Part shown: piece after piece, positions 8,431 through 17,447 of the stretch
Numbering within the stretch: the stretch's first letter is position 1
Layout of the letters: each line of letters begins with the position of its first letter
NCBI GenBank assembly: GCA_900472605.1
Contig: UCJD01000020.1
Span: 166,804 to 230,803, forward strand
Direction: 5' to 3'
DNA from: Hyphomicrobiales bacterium
GTDB lineage: Bacteria; Pseudomonadota; Alphaproteobacteria; Rhizobiales; Rhizobiaceae
Length of the DNA stretch: 64,000 bases
Translations under genes and position numbers: made by a program
Notes under the pieces: generated by a model
The model's database searches: none
What the model saw: the letters and a program-made list of their open reading frames with translations, nothing else
Told to the model about the DNA's origin: nothing

Positions 8431-10049
8431 CACTCGCCCTCCGTTCCGGCTTCGACGCCCCCGATCGGCAGCGCGTTTTTGACCGCATCGATGTAGATCG
8501 ACGGCTTGCCCAGCGTCCGTATCGTCGTGTCCATGTACTGCATCGCCGGTCCGGCCTGTACGGTCAATGCGAGCGTCAGGGCCAAAAGGAACATCACCGG
8601 CACGATCTCGATCACCAGCACGCGGGGAACCGTTCCCTCGATCGAGCTCCAGAAGGTGCGGATGCCGACGCGCGTCATGGAAATCAGCGCCGCGATGCCG
8701 GAGAGGATGACGAGAACGACCAGCGACCAGATCGCCGCCGTAGGCGGTACACCGATAGAGCCCGTTCCCATCATTGCCGACAGCATGGCGAACTTGGCGA
8801 CAAAGCCCGAGAGCGGCGGGAGACCGGACATGAGGATACCGCAAGCCGCAAAGCAGATACCGAGAACTGCCATGGTCCCCGGCATGGTGACGCCTTCCTC
8901 TTCGTTTTCAGGCTCGTCGTCCGCTTCGCCATATGCCTCCATGGTCACGGCAAGCACGTTTGCACCCGCATCCTGGCCGCGTTCGACGAGCTCGATGAGC
9001 ATGAAGAACGCGCTGATGGTCAGTGTCGAGCTGACGAGATAAAGCAGAGCGCCGGAAGAAACCGCGCCATCATTGATGCCGAGCACCATCAACAGCGTCC
9101 CCGAGGAGACCAGCACGGAAAAGCCCGCAAGCCGTCCCAGCGCCTGCGACGCAAGCACGCCGACGATCCCGAAGATGAGCGTCGCCATGCCTCCGTAGAG
9201 CAACACCGGCGCACCGAAGCCGGCAGAAGGGCCTTCGCCGAACAAGAGCATCGTCAGCCGCAGGATGACGTAGATGCCAAGCTTGCTCATGATCGCGAAG
9301 ATGCCAGCCACCGGCGCCGATGCGGCGCTATAGGCGGTGGGCAGCCAGAAGCAGAGCGGCCACATCCCGGCCTTGATGAGAAAGACAACGCCCAATATGC
9401 CGGCGCCCGCCTCCATGAGCATGCGCCTGTCGGGCTCGATCTCGGGGATGCGGGCCGCGAGGTCGGCCATATTAAGCGTCCCGGCGGTTCCATAGATGAG
9501 GCTGACGCCGATCAGAAACAGCAGGGCGGCCACGAGATTGACGGCGATGTAGTGCATGCCGGCCTTGACGCGCAGCGGGCCGGAACCGTGCAGCAGGAGG
9601 CCATAGGAGGCAGCCAGCATGACCTCGAAGAAGACGAAAAGGTTGAACAGGTCGCCGGTTAGGAACGCGCCATTCACCCCCATGAGGAGCAGTTGGAACA
9701 TGCTGTGGAAATGCGCTCCCACCGCATGCCAGCGCGCAAGCGAAAAGACCAATGCCGACACTGCGAGCAGCGCCGTCAAAAGCAGCATCAGGGCCGAGAG
9801 TCCGTCCAGAACCAGCACGATACCGAAGGGGGCCGCCCAGTTGCCGACCAGATAGACGCCTTCGAAGCCATTCGGGCCGCTTTCGATCCCGAACAGGATG
9901 ACGGCGATCACCACGAGTGCAATGGCGGACGCGAGACTGACCATTGCCTTGGCGACACGGCGTCGCTCGTCGATGAACAGCAGGACCGCGCTGGCGATCA
10001 GGGGAATGAGGATGGGCGCGACGATGAGATGATGGGACCAACCGTTCAT
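8430..10049 (-). CDS. phaD: Mrp/Pha antiporter subunit D
   Basis: A 539-residue polytopic subunit related to complex I subunits NuoL/M/N. The conserved membrane glutamate region (FVFFEVMLAASYGLL), the KAGMWPLCFWLP segment with its key lysine, and TAYSAASAPVAGIFA are visible. It is one of the two large proton-translocating subunits. The start at 10049 overlaps the phaC stop by four bases. An acidic loop (about residues 370-390, EADDEPENEEEG) separates membrane segments. Confidence 0.95.
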   Translation of the reverse strand: MNGWSHHLIVAPILIPLIASAVLLFIDERRRVAKAMVSLASAIALVVIAVILFGIESGPNGFEGVYLVGNWAAPFGIVLVLDGLSALMLLLTALLAVSALVFSLARWHAVGAHFHSMFQLLLMGVNGAFLTGDLFNLFVFFEVMLAASYGLLLHGSGPLRVKAGMHYIAVNLVAALLFLIGVSLIYGTAGTLNMADLAARIPEIEPDRRMLMEAGAGILGVVFLIKAGMWPLCFWLPTAYSAASAPVAGIFAIMSKLGIYVILRLTMLLFGEGPSAGFGAPVLLYGGMATLIFGIVGVLASQALGRLAGFSVLVSSGTLLMVLGINDGAVSSGALLYLVSSTLTISAFFMLIELVERGQDAGANVLAVTMEAYGEADDEPENEEEGVTMPGTMAVLGICFAACGILMSGLPPLSGFVAKFAMLSAMMGTGSIGVPPTAAIWSLVVLVILSGIAALISMTRVGIRTFWSSIEGTVPRVLVIEIVPVMFLLALTLALTVQAGPAMQYMDTTIRTLGKPSIYIDAVKNALPIGGVEAGTEGE

Positions 10050-10384
10050 TTCGGCTCGTTCCTTCCGTCGACATGGTCGCTGCCCGTCAGGCCGCGCGAC
10101 GCCAAAAGGACCACAAGAAACAGCGCCGTTGTCGCAAAGCCGATGACGATCGCGGTCAGAACCAGAGCCTGCGGCACCGGATCGGCTAGAATGGACGGAT
10201 CGCCACTGCCGAGGATCGGCGGCACGTTGGCCTTGACGCCGCCGACACCGAAGATGAACAGGTTGACGGCGTAGGAGAGCAGCGAAAGCCCGATGATCAC
10301 CTGATAGGTGCGTGGTCGCAGGATAAGCCAGACCCCGCAACTCGTCATGATGCCGATGGCGATCGACAGAACCAGTTCCATCAT
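10046..10384 (-). CDS. phaC: Mrp/Pha antiporter subunit C (NuoK-like)
   Basis: A 112-residue subunit homologous to NuoK with three membrane segments. YQVIIGLSLLSYAVNLFIF and the DPVPQALVLTAIVIGFATTA segment are signatures of PhaC/MrpC. Its ATG overlaps the phaAB stop by four bases. Confidence 0.95.
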   Translation of the reverse strand: MMELVLSIAIGIMTSCGVWLILRPRTYQVIIGLSLLSYAVNLFIFGVGGVKANVPPILGSGDPSILADPVPQALVLTAIVIGFATTALFLVVLLASRGLTGSDHVDGRNEPK

Positions 10385-13284
10385 CGCTCCTCCGATTTGG
10401 CGGCTTCGATCGTGCGCAGGCGATTGATCCGCAGCGATTGGTGGGCAAGGGCGACAAGGATCAGCACGGTCGATCCGACGACCAGCGAGAAGACGCCAAG
10501 ATCGAAGAGCAGCGCCGTCGCGGCCGGCACCTTGCCGATCAGGGGCAGTTCGAGATAACGCGAATGCGAGGTGAGGAACGGATAGCCGAGCAACCAGGCG
10601 CCTGCCCCCGTCAGCACTGCCGTCAAAAGGCCCGCGCCCATCCAGCGCAGCGGCAGAATGCGGATGCGGTCCTCGGCCCAGCGTGTACCTCCGGCGAGAT
10701 ATTGTAGGAGGAAGGCGATCGAGAGCGTCAATCCCGCCGAGAACCCGCCGCCCGGCAGATCATGCCCGCGCATGAAGAGGTAGACGGAGAAGGTGATGAT
10801 GACGGGGAACATCCATTGCATGATGACCGATGGCACCAACAGATAGTCGCGCACAGTATCACCAGCCGAACGCTCCGGCCGCTCCTCGTCGAAGCGGTTT
10901 TGCACCTGCTGCTGCTCCGGCATCCCCATGCTGTCTTCAGCCGGGCGGAAACGACGCAGCAGGCCGTAAACGGTGAGCGAGACCACACCGAGCACGGCGA
11001 TTTCGCCCAGCGTGTCAAAGCCGCGGAAATCCACCAGGATCACATTGACGACATTGCGTCCGCCGCCGAGCGAGTAGGCATGTTCGAGGAAGTAGTTGGC
11101 GATCGCGTCGGGGACGGGCATCGTCATCACGGCATAGGCGATGGCGGACATGGCGATGCCGCAGACGACGGCGAGCGCGAAGTCGCGGAAGCGCCGGAAC
11201 CGGGCGCGGATCGTCATGGATTCGCGAATGTCTTCGGATCGCTTCGGTAGCCACCGCAGTCCCAAGAGGATGAGAACGGTGGTGACGATTTCGACCAACA
11301 ACTGGGTGATGGCAAGGTCGGGCGCCGAAAGCCACACGAAGGTTATGCACACGATGAGGCCAACGCCGCCGAGCATGACCAACGCGGCCAGTCGGTGGTA
11401 CTTGGCCGTGTAGGCCGTGCCGATCGCCAGGCACACCCCGATCAGCCAGAGCGCGGTGAAGACGGGATCGACACCGGAATAGGCAAACGGGCGATGCTCG
11501 AAGCCGCGCAGGTAGAGCGGCAGGGCGCCAGCCAGAAGGCCCGCAACCACCAGCCAACGCAATTGCGGCTGCAGCTTGCGTGTTCCCAAACGCCGCTCGG
11601 CAACACGCGCCCAGCGCCACGAGACTTCCACGAGGATTCGCTCGAAAATGCGCTGCCCCTTCAGTCGCCGGATAAGGGGCGGACCATCATCGCAGCGAGA
11701 CAGATAGCCTTTGAGCGCCGCATAGATCGCGGTTCCGGCGATCAGTGCGATGACACTCATGATCAGCGGAAGATTGATCCCGTGCCACAGCGAAAGACTG
11801 TACTGCGGCGTATCATCTCTCAGAACGCTGATCACCGCGCTATGGAGGAATGGTCCGATCGAGAGTGCCGGGACGATACCGACAACAAGGCACAGCACGA
11901 CCAGAAACTCGATCGGAAAGCGCATCCAGCGCGGCGGTTCGTGCGGATGCGTGATCGGCAGATCTGTCGGCGGCGGGCCGAAGAAGACGGTGTGAATGAA
12001 CCGCAGCGAATAGGCAACACTAAAGGCGCTGGCGAGCGTTGCGACATATGGCAGAATTCGATCGAGGATGGAATCGGCGTGTGTTTCGACAGCTTCCGCG
12101 AAGAACATTTCCTTCGAAAGAAACCCGTTCAGCAGCGGCACGCCCGCCATGGCGGCGCTGGCGACGACGGCGAGCGTCGCCGTGATCGGCATGAACCGGT
12201 ACAATCCGCTCAGCTTGCGCATATCGCGCGTTCCGGTCTCGTGATCGATGATGCCAGCCGCCATGAACAGCGACGCCTTGAACGTCGCGTGATTGAGCAT
12301 ATGGAAGATCGCGGCCACCGTCGCCAATGGGCTTCCCAGGCTGAGCAGTGTCGTGATCAATCCGAGATGGCTGATCGTCGAATAAGCCAGCAGTCCCTTC
12401 AGATCGCGCTGGAATATCGCGAAGTAGGCGCCGAGCAGCAAAGTGATCATTCCGGCGGCGCCGAGTATCCAGAACCACTCGTAGGTGCCCGACAAGACGG
12501 GCCAGAAACGCACGAGCAGGAAAACACCTGCCTTCACCATTGTCGCCGAATGCAGAAATGCCGACACGGGCGTGGGCGCCGACATGGCGTTCGGCAACCA
12601 GAAATGGAATGGGAACTGAGCGCTTTTCGTCAACGCTCCAAGAAGAATGAAGATCAGCGCGGGCAGATATAGGTCATGATTTCGGATCAGGTCACCTGAG
12701 TTCAGGATCTTGTCCAGATCGTAGCTACCAACGATCTTGCCGAGCAGGATAAGGCCGATCAACAGGCAGAAGCCGCCGATCCCGGTGATTGTCAGCGCCA
12801 TTCGCGCGCCATCGCGCGCGGCGGCATTATTGTGCCAGTAGCTGATCAGCAGGAACGAGAAGATGCTTGTCAGCTCCCAGAACACCGACAGCAGAATGAC
12901 ATTTCCTGAAATGACAATGCCTACCATCGCTCCCATGAATGCAAGCAGGAACGAGAAGAACCGCGGGACCGGGTCGTCTTCCGACATGTAGTAGCGAGCG
13001 TAGAGGATCACCAAGAACCCGATGAAGGTGATCAGCATGGTGAAAATCCATGCAAAGGCATCCATGCGCAGCGTCAGGTCGAGACCGAGCTGTGGCAGCC
13101 ATTCCGCATTGAAGCGAATGACGCCCCCGTCGGAGACCTGCGGGTAGAGACTGGCATTGAGCAAAAGGGCAAGGAAGACGACAAGACCAGCAAGGCCGGC
13201 CGGCAAGCGACGCGATGCCGTTCTCAGGAAGAAGACCGACAGAATGCTTCCCACGAAAGGAAGAAGCAGCAGGGCAACGAGCAT
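10381..13284 (-). CDS. phaAB: Fused Mrp/Pha antiporter subunit A/B
   Basis: A 967-residue protein joining MrpA and MrpB, an arrangement known from rhizobial pha loci. The N-terminal two thirds resemble NuoL: FWELTSIFSFLLI, the KSAQFPFHFWLPNAM segment and HSATMVKAGVFLL carry the conserved Glu and Lys residues for proton transfer. The C-terminal part (about residues 820-960) is MnhB-like, with GHDLPGGGFSAGL. It is the first gene of the six-gene operon. From sequence I cannot tell whether this is the K+-type (Pha1) or the Na+-type complex. Confidence 0.95.
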   Translation of the reverse strand: MLVALLLLPFVGSILSVFFLRTASRRLPAGLAGLVVFLALLLNASLYPQVSDGGVIRFNAEWLPQLGLDLTLRMDAFAWIFTMLITFIGFLVILYARYYMSEDDPVPRFFSFLLAFMGAMVGIVISGNVILLSVFWELTSIFSFLLISYWHNNAAARDGARMALTITGIGGFCLLIGLILLGKIVGSYDLDKILNSGDLIRNHDLYLPALIFILLGALTKSAQFPFHFWLPNAMSAPTPVSAFLHSATMVKAGVFLLVRFWPVLSGTYEWFWILGAAGMITLLLGAYFAIFQRDLKGLLAYSTISHLGLITTLLSLGSPLATVAAIFHMLNHATFKASLFMAAGIIDHETGTRDMRKLSGLYRFMPITATLAVVASAAMAGVPLLNGFLSKEMFFAEAVETHADSILDRILPYVATLASAFSVAYSLRFIHTVFFGPPPTDLPITHPHEPPRWMRFPIEFLVVLCLVVGIVPALSIGPFLHSAVISVLRDDTPQYSLSLWHGINLPLIMSVIALIAGTAIYAALKGYLSRCDDGPPLIRRLKGQRIFERILVEVSWRWARVAERRLGTRKLQPQLRWLVVAGLLAGALPLYLRGFEHRPFAYSGVDPVFTALWLIGVCLAIGTAYTAKYHRLAALVMLGGVGLIVCITFVWLSAPDLAITQLLVEIVTTVLILLGLRWLPKRSEDIRESMTIRARFRRFRDFALAVVCGIAMSAIAYAVMTMPVPDAIANYFLEHAYSLGGGRNVVNVILVDFRGFDTLGEIAVLGVVSLTVYGLLRRFRPAEDSMGMPEQQQVQNRFDEERPERSAGDTVRDYLLVPSVIMQWMFPVIITFSVYLFMRGHDLPGGGFSAGLTLSIAFLLQYLAGGTRWAEDRIRILPLRWMGAGLLTAVLTGAGAWLLGYPFLTSHSRYLELPLIGKVPAATALLFDLGVFSLVVGSTVLILVALAHQSLRINRLRTIEAAKSEER

Positions 13285-13424
13285 GAAAGGTCCGGCTGTT
13301 ATCCCAATGCGTCGTTCCTTTTCGAATTGCGATCACCAGGTTGAGTACGTTCGACACACACCTAGAAATCTCTCTGAAATTAGCCTATATGATCTATATC
13401 AACCAATATGGGCGATAGTCGAAC

Positions 13425-13697
13425 ATGGGTCAAGCTCACGACCACAAGATTTTGTCGCCGGCTCTCTGTCGAGCCGCCCGCGGCCTGCTGGACTGGACAC
13501 AGGTCGAACTCTCGACACGAGCCGGCGTGTCGCGAAGTACGGTCCGCGATTATGAAGGCGGGCGCCACGATGTGCATCGAGCGACAGCAGCACAGTTGAA
13601 ATTCGCGCTGGAGAGTGGCGGTGTCAATTTCGTGAGTCTGGAGGATGGCAAGATAGCCGTTTGCGCCAACCACGAACAGCAAAGCTCGTGTGACTAG
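13425..13697 (+). CDS. Small XRE-type helix-turn-helix protein
   Basis: A 90-residue protein that is almost entirely one XRE/Cro-type DNA-binding domain (about residues 10-65). It includes WTQVELSTRAGVSRSTVRDY, where the second half is the recognition helix, followed by a short SLEDGKIAV strand and an unstructured tail. It is transcribed away from phaAB, so it could regulate the antiporter operon or itself. No partner toxin gene is seen. The ATG has no strong ribosome binding site. Confidence 0.7.
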   Translation: MGQAHDHKILSPALCRAARGLLDWTQVELSTRAGVSRSTVRDYEGGRHDVHRATAAQLKFALESGGVNFVSLEDGKIAVCANHEQQSSCD

Positions 13698-13818
13698 CGG
13701 TCACGTACGCCGCGTTCAGACATGAGTGACGCGCGGCTTATGCAAACGCTATCCTTCGCAACGTATCCCGATCGGAAAGTTCTCTAACCGCCTGTCCCGT
13801 CACGTCTTGCCACGCACC

Positions 13819-14586
13819 TCAGAGCCGCTTCATCCATCCGAGCCCTGCAACCGTTTCCCCCGCCGGGCGGTATTCGCACCCGACATAGCCGCGATAGCCA
13901 AGTTCATCCAGCGCTGCGAATATCCTGAAGTCGTCGAGCTCGCCGGTTCCGGGCTCGTTGCGCTTGGGAACCGACGCGATCTGAACATGCCCGATCAAAG
14001 GCATTGTCTTCTCGATACCGACAAGCACGTCGCCGTGCATGATCTGCCGGTGATAGATATCGAATTGCAGCTTGACGTTCTCGTGGCTCAAATCGGAGAT
14101 GAAGCCGATGGCGCGGTCGAAATCGTTGAGGAAATAACCTGGCATGTCGCGGCCGTTGATCGGCTCGATTACCAGACCGATACCATCGCGCGCGGTTGCA
14201 TCAGCAGCATAGGCGAGCGCGTCACGGTAGGACGTGATCGCGGCCGGATCATTTGCATCCGCGATTCCCGCCATCATGTGCAGGAGCGGCGATCGGATGA
14301 CCTTGGCGTAGTCGATCGCCTTGCGTATCGCATTCCGGAACTCGTCGCGTCGCTCCGGCAAGGCTGCCAGGCCACGTTCGCCAGCGGCCCACTCGCCTGG
14401 AGGTATGTTGAACAGCGCCTGCTTCAACCCGGCAGCTTCCAGCCTTCCAACGACGACATCGGCGGGGTGATCATAGGGGAAGAGATATTCGACGGCTTCG
14501 AAGCCCGCATCGGCGGCCGCCTGGAAGCGGTCGAGAAACCGGTACTCGTTGAACATCATGGTAAGGTTGGCGGCAAAACGCGGCAT
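13819..14586 (-). CDS. otnI: 2-oxo-tetronate isomerase (hydroxypyruvate isomerase family)
   Basis: A 255-residue TIM-barrel protein of the Hyi/OtnI family. It should isomerise 2-oxo-tetronate to 3-oxo-tetronate in four-carbon acid sugar breakdown. Family landmarks are AANLTMMFNEYRFLDRF at the start, FNIPPGEWAAGERG, VIEPINGRDMPGYF with the metal-ligand Glu, LQFDIYHRQIMHGD with Asp/His ligands, and GCEYRPAG at the C-terminus. It follows ltnD by one base (TGAGATG) as the last gene of the operon. Hydroxypyruvate isomerase is the alternative, but the neighbours ltnD, otnK and otnC favour OtnI. Confidence 0.88.
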   Translation of the reverse strand: MPRFAANLTMMFNEYRFLDRFQAAADAGFEAVEYLFPYDHPADVVVGRLEAAGLKQALFNIPPGEWAAGERGLAALPERRDEFRNAIRKAIDYAKVIRSPLLHMMAGIADANDPAAITSYRDALAYAADATARDGIGLVIEPINGRDMPGYFLNDFDRAIGFISDLSHENVKLQFDIYHRQIMHGDVLVGIEKTMPLIGHVQIASVPKRNEPGTGELDDFRIFAALDELGYRGYVGCEYRPAGETVAGLGWMKRL

Positions 14587-14587
14587 C

Positions 14588-15502
14588 TCAGGCCTCTTTA
14601 TCCATGCCGGGCAACTGCAGGCCCGCGATCGAGGCCAGAAGGCGAGCGACGGAGGAATCGTCGTCCCGGCCCATGCCCGCAGCTTCCGTCATGACGAAAA
14701 GCTGCAGGGCGGCGCTGGCGATAGGCAGCGGAAATTTCTGCTGGCGGCCGATGTCCGATACGATGCCCAGATCCTTTGTGAAGATCGATACGGCGCTGTG
14801 CGGCGTGTAATCGCCGGCGACCACATGCGGAATGCGATTTTCGAACATCCAGCTGTTGCCGGCAGACTTGGTGATGACGTCGAAGACACGCGAGATGTCG
14901 AGCCCAAGGCTCTTTGCGAAGGTGATAGCTTCGCAGGCGACGGCGATATGAACGCCAGCGAGAAGCTGGTTGACGATCTTGAAGGACGAGCCGACGCCGA
15001 CATCGTCTCCAAGTTCGTACACCGTCGTTGCCATCGCATCGAGCGCCGGCCGGGCCACCGCGAAGCTCTGAGGCGAACCGGACGCCATGACCGTTAGCGC
15101 ACCTTGATCGGCCTTGGCGGAGCCACCGCTGATCGGCGCGTCGAGATAGAGTACGCCCGATTGCGCGGCTCTCTGCGCGAAATCCTTGGCCTCGGTCGGC
15201 GAGACCGTAGCCGACGACATCACGACGGAGCCTGGCTTCAGCGCGGCAATGGCGCCCTCGGGACCAAAGAGGACGGCCTCCGTCTGCGCAGCGTTGACGA
15301 CGACGACAACCGCGATCCGCGCATCTTTCACTGCCGCCGCCGGCGTCGAAAATGGCCGGCCGCCGGCCGCCTCGAGGCTGGCCAAGGCCGCATCGTTTAT
15401 GTCGCAGCCGGAGACCGTGTGGCCGGCACGCAGCAGCGAGCGTGCCATGCCAAGGCCCATCGAGCCCAATCCGACGATTGCTACATGGGTGGATTCGGCC
15501 AT
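14588..15502 (-). CDS. ltnD: L-threonate dehydrogenase (beta-hydroxyacid dehydrogenase family)
   Basis: A 304-residue NAD-dependent enzyme of the 3-hydroxyisobutyrate dehydrogenase superfamily. GLGSMGLGMA is the dinucleotide motif; DAPISGGSAKAD and the catalytic lysine in SFKIVNQLLAGVH are characteristic. In the L-threonate pathway this enzyme makes 2-oxo-tetronate for OtnI. ATG 15502 lies about 10 bases after AAAGGA; an in-frame TTG two codons upstream is too close to it. It follows an importer permease by 2 bp. Other C4 or C3 hydroxyacids are possible substrates. Confidence 0.85.
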   Translation of the reverse strand: MAESTHVAIVGLGSMGLGMARSLLRAGHTVSGCDINDAALASLEAAGGRPFSTPAAAVKDARIAVVVVVNAAQTEAVLFGPEGAIAALKPGSVVMSSATVSPTEAKDFAQRAAQSGVLYLDAPISGGSAKADQGALTVMASGSPQSFAVARPALDAMATTVYELGDDVGVGSSFKIVNQLLAGVHIAVACEAITFAKSLGLDISRVFDVITKSAGNSWMFENRIPHVVAGDYTPHSAVSIFTKDLGIVSDIGRQQKFPLPIASAALQLFVMTEAAGMGRDDDSSVARLLASIAGLQLPGMDKEA

Positions 15503-15504
15503 TA

Positions 15505-16482
15505 TCAATTGTTCCTTTCAAATCTGCGTATCAGCAACATGGAAAGTATGATCAGACCGAAGACGATCTGACGGAAGGCTTCCGGCATCTGGAGCACCGA
15601 AAGAATGGACGACAGGAGCGTGATGAACAGCGCACCGACAACCGTCCCTGCATAGCCGCCCTTGCCGCCAAGGATCGACGTTCCGCCGATAACGACGGCG
15701 GTGAGCACAGGCAGCATATAGGCGTCGCCCATACCCTGATAAGCTTGGTTGGCGTAGCCGGCTAGAAGGATTGCGCCGATGGCCGTAAACACGCCGGCCG
15801 CGACAAACGTCATCGTCGTCACCAGCTGTACTCTGATGCCGGAGAGATACACCGCCTTTTCGGAACTGCCGGTGGCAAAGAGGTAGCGGCCATAAACCGT
15901 GCGCTTGAAGAGCAGGCCGATGACGACAATCACCGCTATCCAGAACAGAAAGGCGTTGGGAATACCGAGCGTGCGCTCGAGCGCCAACGATATGGAAAGC
16001 GGCGGCGCCGCCCCGCGCGGCTTGAAGCCGCCGGTGAAGAACACCACGGCGCCGACAAGCATCGAGTTCATCGCCAGTGTCCAGACCATGGACGGCAACC
16101 GGAAGAAGGCGACGCCAACGCCATTGATCAGCCCGATCAGCGCTCCGCCGAGGAGGCCGATCGGAATGGCGAGCGCGGCGACCTCCGGCACGGACGAACC
16201 CGCGGCCGTGGTCGTCAACACCGCGACCGCCGTGATTCCGGCCGGCACGGACAGATCGATGTGGCCGAGCAGGATGACCAGCGTCGCGCCGGCGGCGATC
16301 ACGCCGAGAAAGGACGCGATCTGCAATTGCTGCAGGAGGTAGGCGGGGCTGAGAAAGGCTGGGAAAATGATGCCGCCAATCGCCAGCAATAGAACACAGC
16401 CCGCGGTGACCACGGGAATGGCCGGATCCGCCGTGAAACGACCAAGCAGGCGTCGGGGAAATTCGGGAGTAATGACGGTCAT
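15505..16482 (-). CDS. Sugar-type ABC importer permease 2, acid sugar operon
   Basis: A 325-residue RbsC-type permease with about ten membrane segments, GHIDLSVPAG as the conserved signature and TAVVIGGTSILGGKGG in the C-terminal third. ATG 16482 overlaps the stop of the first permease by four bases. The same frame stays open through the neighbouring gene, but that part is antiphase to real coding sequence and is not translated. With the next gene it forms a two-permease (heterodimeric) importer. Confidence 0.92.
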   Translation of the reverse strand: MTVITPEFPRRLLGRFTADPAIPVVTAGCVLLLAIGGIIFPAFLSPAYLLQQLQIASFLGVIAAGATLVILLGHIDLSVPAGITAVAVLTTTAAGSSVPEVAALAIPIGLLGGALIGLINGVGVAFFRLPSMVWTLAMNSMLVGAVVFFTGGFKPRGAAPPLSISLALERTLGIPNAFLFWIAVIVVIGLLFKRTVYGRYLFATGSSEKAVYLSGIRVQLVTTMTFVAAGVFTAIGAILLAGYANQAYQGMGDAYMLPVLTAVVIGGTSILGGKGGYAGTVVGALFITLLSSILSVLQMPEAFRQIVFGLIILSMLLIRRFERNN

Positions 16483-17447
16483 TGTGCGAACAGCTTCAAA
16501 CGATTGCGAACCCTGAGGATACCGAGCGAACCGAGCGCGATGGCAAGCGCGAGGATAAGCCCCTCGAAGAACGGTTGGGCGAGTGGCGGCAGCCCGGAGA
16601 AGAACATCAGCGCGGCAACTGTCTTGAGCAGCAGCGCACCGACCACGACGCCGAACGGACCACCGATGCCGCCGGCAAGCGAAACGCCGCCAAGCACGAT
16701 CGCGGCGATCGAGTTGAGCGTGTAGGTCGGGCCGATCCCGGCATCGCCCGTCAGTGTCACCATCGCCACATAGAACCCGGCCATACCCGCGCACAGGCCA
16801 CCAAGCGTATGCGCGGCAACGCGCATGCGAACCGACGATATGCCCGTCAACTGCGCGGAATGCTCGGACGAGCCGAGGCCATAAAGCGACAGGCCGAAGG
16901 CAGTGAAACGAAGGACCAGCGAAAACGCCAGAAGCAGCACGATGATAAGCACCAGCGATGTCGGCACGCCGGCGATCGCATAGGTGAGCGCATCGGAGAG
17001 ATCGCTGTTGACATCGCCGCCCGGCGTCGGGCGAAGGAAGAGCGCGATGCCGGAATAGACAGCACCGGTCGCAAGCGTTGCGATGATCGGCGGAATGCGC
17101 CCGAGGGTCACGACCAACCCGTTGACGAAGCCGCAGGCAAGCCCCGTCCCGACGACGGCGGCGACGCCCAGCCACAGCATGGCGCCTTCTGCCGCAAGCA
17201 CATGGGAGGCGACGACATTGCTGAGCGCCACCATGGCGCCCACCGACAAATCGATACCCCGCACCAGCACCACGAAGAACTGTGCGAACGCCGCAAAGAC
17301 CAGCAGCGCCCCCTGGTTTGCCCAGATCGTCACAACATACGTCGAGAAACCACGCGGATGGGTGCCGACATAGATCGCAAAAAGCACGATGAAGGCAGCG
17401 GCCGGAATGAGGAAACGGATGTTGCGCTGTATTGAAATGCGCGTCAT
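16479..17447 (-). CDS. Sugar-type ABC importer permease 1, acid sugar operon
   Basis: A 322-residue RbsC-type permease with RGIDLSVGAMVAL and AIVLGGVSLAGGIGG signatures. It is paired with the following permease, from which it is clearly diverged, so the importer probably uses a heterodimeric channel. Its start overlaps the ATPase stop (ATGA), and its stop overlaps the start of permease 2. Confidence 0.92.
   Translation of the reverse strand: MTRISIQRNIRFLIPAAAFIVLFAIYVGTHPRGFSTYVVTIWANQGALLVFAAFAQFFVVLVRGIDLSVGAMVALSNVVASHVLAAEGAMLWLGVAAVVGTGLACGFVNGLVVTLGRIPPIIATLATGAVYSGIALFLRPTPGGDVNSDLSDALTYAIAGVPTSLVLIIVLLLAFSLVLRFTAFGLSLYGLGSSEHSAQLTGISSVRMRVAAHTLGGLCAGMAGFYVAMVTLTGDAGIGPTYTLNSIAAIVLGGVSLAGGIGGPFGVVVGALLLKTVAALMFFSGLPPLAQPFFEGLILALAIALGSLGILRVRNRLKLFAQ

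Noticed and set aside
8430..10457. Longer phaD reading frame beginning at 10457
   Set aside because: The extra part overlaps phaC in another phase; the ATGA junction at 10046-10049 and the family N-terminus fix the start at 10049.
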